DNA of 64,000 nt from Bacteroidota bacterium (lineage in GTDB: Bacteria > Bacteroidota > Bacteroidia > Chitinophagales > Chitinophagaceae), in the NCBI GenBank assembly GCA_023430465.1, contig JAEZAM010000094.1:8835-72834 (forward strand), given 5' to 3'. The first letter of the stretch is position 1. Each line of letters begins with the position of its first letter. The notes below the pieces were generated by a model. It did no database searches, had not been told where the DNA came from, and worked only from the letters and a program-made list of their open reading frames with translations. Made by a program: the position numbers and the translations under genes. Below are positions 62,297 to 64,000 of the stretch, piece by piece.

Positions 62297-63928
62297 ATGT
62301 ACGATATTTTGCAACTGAACGATATGCTCGTTCCTGAATTGCTCGACATTGCTGAGCAATTAAACATCCCCAATGCAAAAAAATTAGACAAACAGGATCT
62401 CGTTTATAAGATCCTCGACAGTCAGGCGCTTGCTGGTTCCAAAACCAGTAACCCAAATGAAGACAAGGGTAAGAGAAAACGCATCGTTAAGGCTTCCACC
62501 GGACTTACTACCGAAGAGGCTGTAGTTGAAGACAGCGGTGAAGAAAAGAAGCCGGTTAAAAAGGCGGCACCCGTTGCTGCACGCAAAGAAGAAAAACAAG
62601 TTCCCGCCAAACGCGGCAGAAAGAAACCTGAAGAAAAAGATCAGCAACTTGAGCTGATGCCTGAACGCAGCGAGGCACAACCCGTCCGCAGCCAGGAGCA
62701 GTCAACAGAAGAATTACAACAGCCGCAGGAACAGCCTGCCCAGCCAGCGTCCGAGCCCCCCGCAGAAAAAAAGGTTTATCCCCAACGCCGCGAACAACAA
62801 TTCAATATCGAGTTTGACGGCATCATCCTTTCCGAAGGTGTCCTGGAAATGATGCCTGATGGTTATGGTTTCCTCCGCTCTTCTGATTATAACTATCTCT
62901 CGTCTCCCGATGACGTTTATGTATCACCTTCCCAGATCAAATTATTTGGCCTGAAGACAGGTGACACCGTTCAGGGAGCTGTTCGCCCGCCAAAAGAGGG
63001 TGAAAAATATTTCGCATTACTGAAGGTGGATAACATCAATGGCAAGAGCCCCGAAGAAGTTCGTGACCGCGTCCCATTTGATTACCTGACCCCCTTGTTC
63101 CCATATGAGAAGTTGAACCTGTTCACTACTCCGTCCGACTACTCTACACGGATCATGGATCTATTCACACCGATAGGTAAGGGACAGCGCGGACTTATCG
63201 TGGCGCAGCCCAAGACTGGTAAGACGATGTTGCTGAAAGCTGTTGCCAATGCAATCGCCGCCAATCACCCCGAATGTTACCTGATGGTGGTCCTGGTGGA
63301 TGAGCGTCCGGAAGAGGTAACCGATATGGAAAGAAGCGTTCGCGCAGAAGTGATCGCCTCCACATTTGATGAGCCTGCTGAAAAGCATGTTAAGGTATCA
63401 ACCATCGCATTGCAAAAAGCCAAGCGCCTGGTCGAATGCGGACATGATGTAGTGATCCTGCTTGACTCCATCACCCGTCTTGCCCGCGCACACAACACCG
63501 TTGCCCCTGCATCCGGTAAGGTTCTCTCCGGTGGTGTGGAAGCAAACGCCATGCAGAAACCAAAACAGTTCTTCGGTGCAGCCCGTAAGATAGAAAACGG
63601 TGGATCATTGACCATCATCGCCACTGCACTTGTCGATACAGGAAGCAAAATGGATGAGGTGATTTTTGAAGAATTCAAAGGAACCGGTAACATGGAGCTT
63701 CAGCTCGATCGCCGTCTCGCCAATAAACGCATCTACCCGGCAATTGATCTCACAGCGTCATCCACACGTCGTGATGATCTGCTGCTTGACCGCGATGTGC
63801 TGCAGCGCATGAACCTGCTGCGCGTATTCCTTTCAGATATGAACACTGAGGAGTCAATGCGTGAATTGCAGAACAGGATGAAGGGAACAAAATCAAATGA
63901 AGAGTTCCTGGCGAGCATGAACAGGTAA
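62297..63928 (+). CDS. rho: Transcription termination factor Rho
   Basis: A 543-residue RNA-dependent ATPase hexamer. The N-terminal Rho_N helix-extension-helix (about 1-45, MLVPELLDIAEQLNIPN) is followed by a low-complexity charged insert of about 120 residues (Lys/Glu/Gln/Pro-rich, about 50-170), an RNA-binding cold-shock domain (about 180-255, EGVLEMMPDGYGFLRS) and the ATPase core with Walker A QPKTGKT (about 305), Walker B VVILLDSITRLAR and the Q/R loops GGVEANAMQKPKQFFGAAR. The disordered insert is common in Bacteroidota Rho. Confidence 0.97.
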   Translation: MYDILQLNDMLVPELLDIAEQLNIPNAKKLDKQDLVYKILDSQALAGSKTSNPNEDKGKRKRIVKASTGLTTEEAVVEDSGEEKKPVKKAAPVAARKEEKQVPAKRGRKKPEEKDQQLELMPERSEAQPVRSQEQSTEELQQPQEQPAQPASEPPAEKKVYPQRREQQFNIEFDGIILSEGVLEMMPDGYGFLRSSDYNYLSSPDDVYVSPSQIKLFGLKTGDTVQGAVRPPKEGEKYFALLKVDNINGKSPEEVRDRVPFDYLTPLFPYEKLNLFTTPSDYSTRIMDLFTPIGKGQRGLIVAQPKTGKTMLLKAVANAIAANHPECYLMVVLVDERPEEVTDMERSVRAEVIASTFDEPAEKHVKVSTIALQKAKRLVECGHDVVILLDSITRLARAHNTVAPASGKVLSGGVEANAMQKPKQFFGAARKIENGGSLTIIATALVDTGSKMDEVIFEEFKGTGNMELQLDRRLANKRIYPAIDLTASSTRRDDLLLDRDVLQRMNLLRVFLSDMNTEESMRELQNRMKGTKSNEEFLASMNR

Positions 63929-63945
63929 TCGTTAAATTACAACAT

Positions 63946-64000
63946 ATGAAAAGAAACGTTTTTCCAATTCTCGCGCTTTCCTTACTGGTAAGCATCACGG
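63946..64000 (+). CDS. Start of an exported protein (runs off window)
   Basis: Only the first 18 codons are inside the window: MKRNVFPILALSLLVSIT, a typical signal-peptide opening. It begins 17 bp after the rho stop with no terminator between, so it may be co-transcribed with rho. Family unknown. Confidence 0.6.
   Translation, partial: MKRNVFPILALSLLVSIT

Overview
The window is a piece of chromosome from a member of the Bacteroidota, most likely family Chitinophagaceae or a close relative. This rests on family content: an alternative complex III next to an aa3 oxidase, a GLPGLI protein, DUF4421, DUF6787 and DUF3817 proteins, large CarboxypepD_reg/beta-barrel outer-membrane proteins, a type IX secretion sorting domain, a hybrid two-component N-terminal module, MqnC of the futalosine menaquinone pathway, and many -7 promoter elements of the Bacteroidota form TAnnTTTG. 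No tRNA, rRNA, CRISPR array, prophage or insertion sequence was seen. Genus cannot be told from the sequence.

Layout. 1-2389 (-) is the sensor half of a large regulator that runs off the left edge. 2491-18790 (-) is one respiratory cluster: actABCDEF (alternative complex III), coxB, coxA, ctaB, two cox3 genes, a subunit IV gene, sco and a DUF420 gene. Together these take electrons from menaquinol to oxygen and mature the oxidase (heme O synthesis, copper delivery). 19047-33512 is mixed chromosome: a membrane-domain/PurN fusion, a D-aminoacylase-like amidohydrolase, a fused E1 2-oxoacid dehydrogenase, two M16 peptidases, an aspartic protease with a PDZ domain, mqnC, nagA and several secreted proteins of unknown role. 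33544-47980 is an envelope region: an OmpR-type response regulator and kinase, a divergent GLPGLI gene, a CPA2 antiporter, two large outer-membrane barrel proteins and an ELWxxDGT-repeat T9SS cargo. 48341-64000 holds a SWIM-SNF2 helicase, comB, a SRPBCC protein, gcvT, a padR-pspC pair, a GNAT enzyme, an orphan exbD embedded in palindromic repeats, a tandem Usp protein, asnS, rho and the start of a secreted protein.

Most notable observations. (1) The GLPGLI gene and the outer-membrane barrel gene 5 kb away carry the same promoter architecture: three TTAAC-core direct repeats at 10 and 21 bp spacing, then exactly 21 nt, then a -7 element. One lies in the divergent region next to the response regulator/kinase pair, which suggests a small regulon. 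(2) GAGGTT/AAGGTT hexamer arrays begin within about 5 nt of the stop codon of three unrelated genes, always G-rich on the sense strand. Two of them fold into long hairpins. (3) Palindrome clusters of about 155 bp followed by degenerate heptamer tails flank exbD and appear to have rewritten its last codons. (4) purN is fused to a DUF6787-like membrane domain. (5) A perfect 12-bp terminator sits directly in front of sco inside the oxidase cluster.
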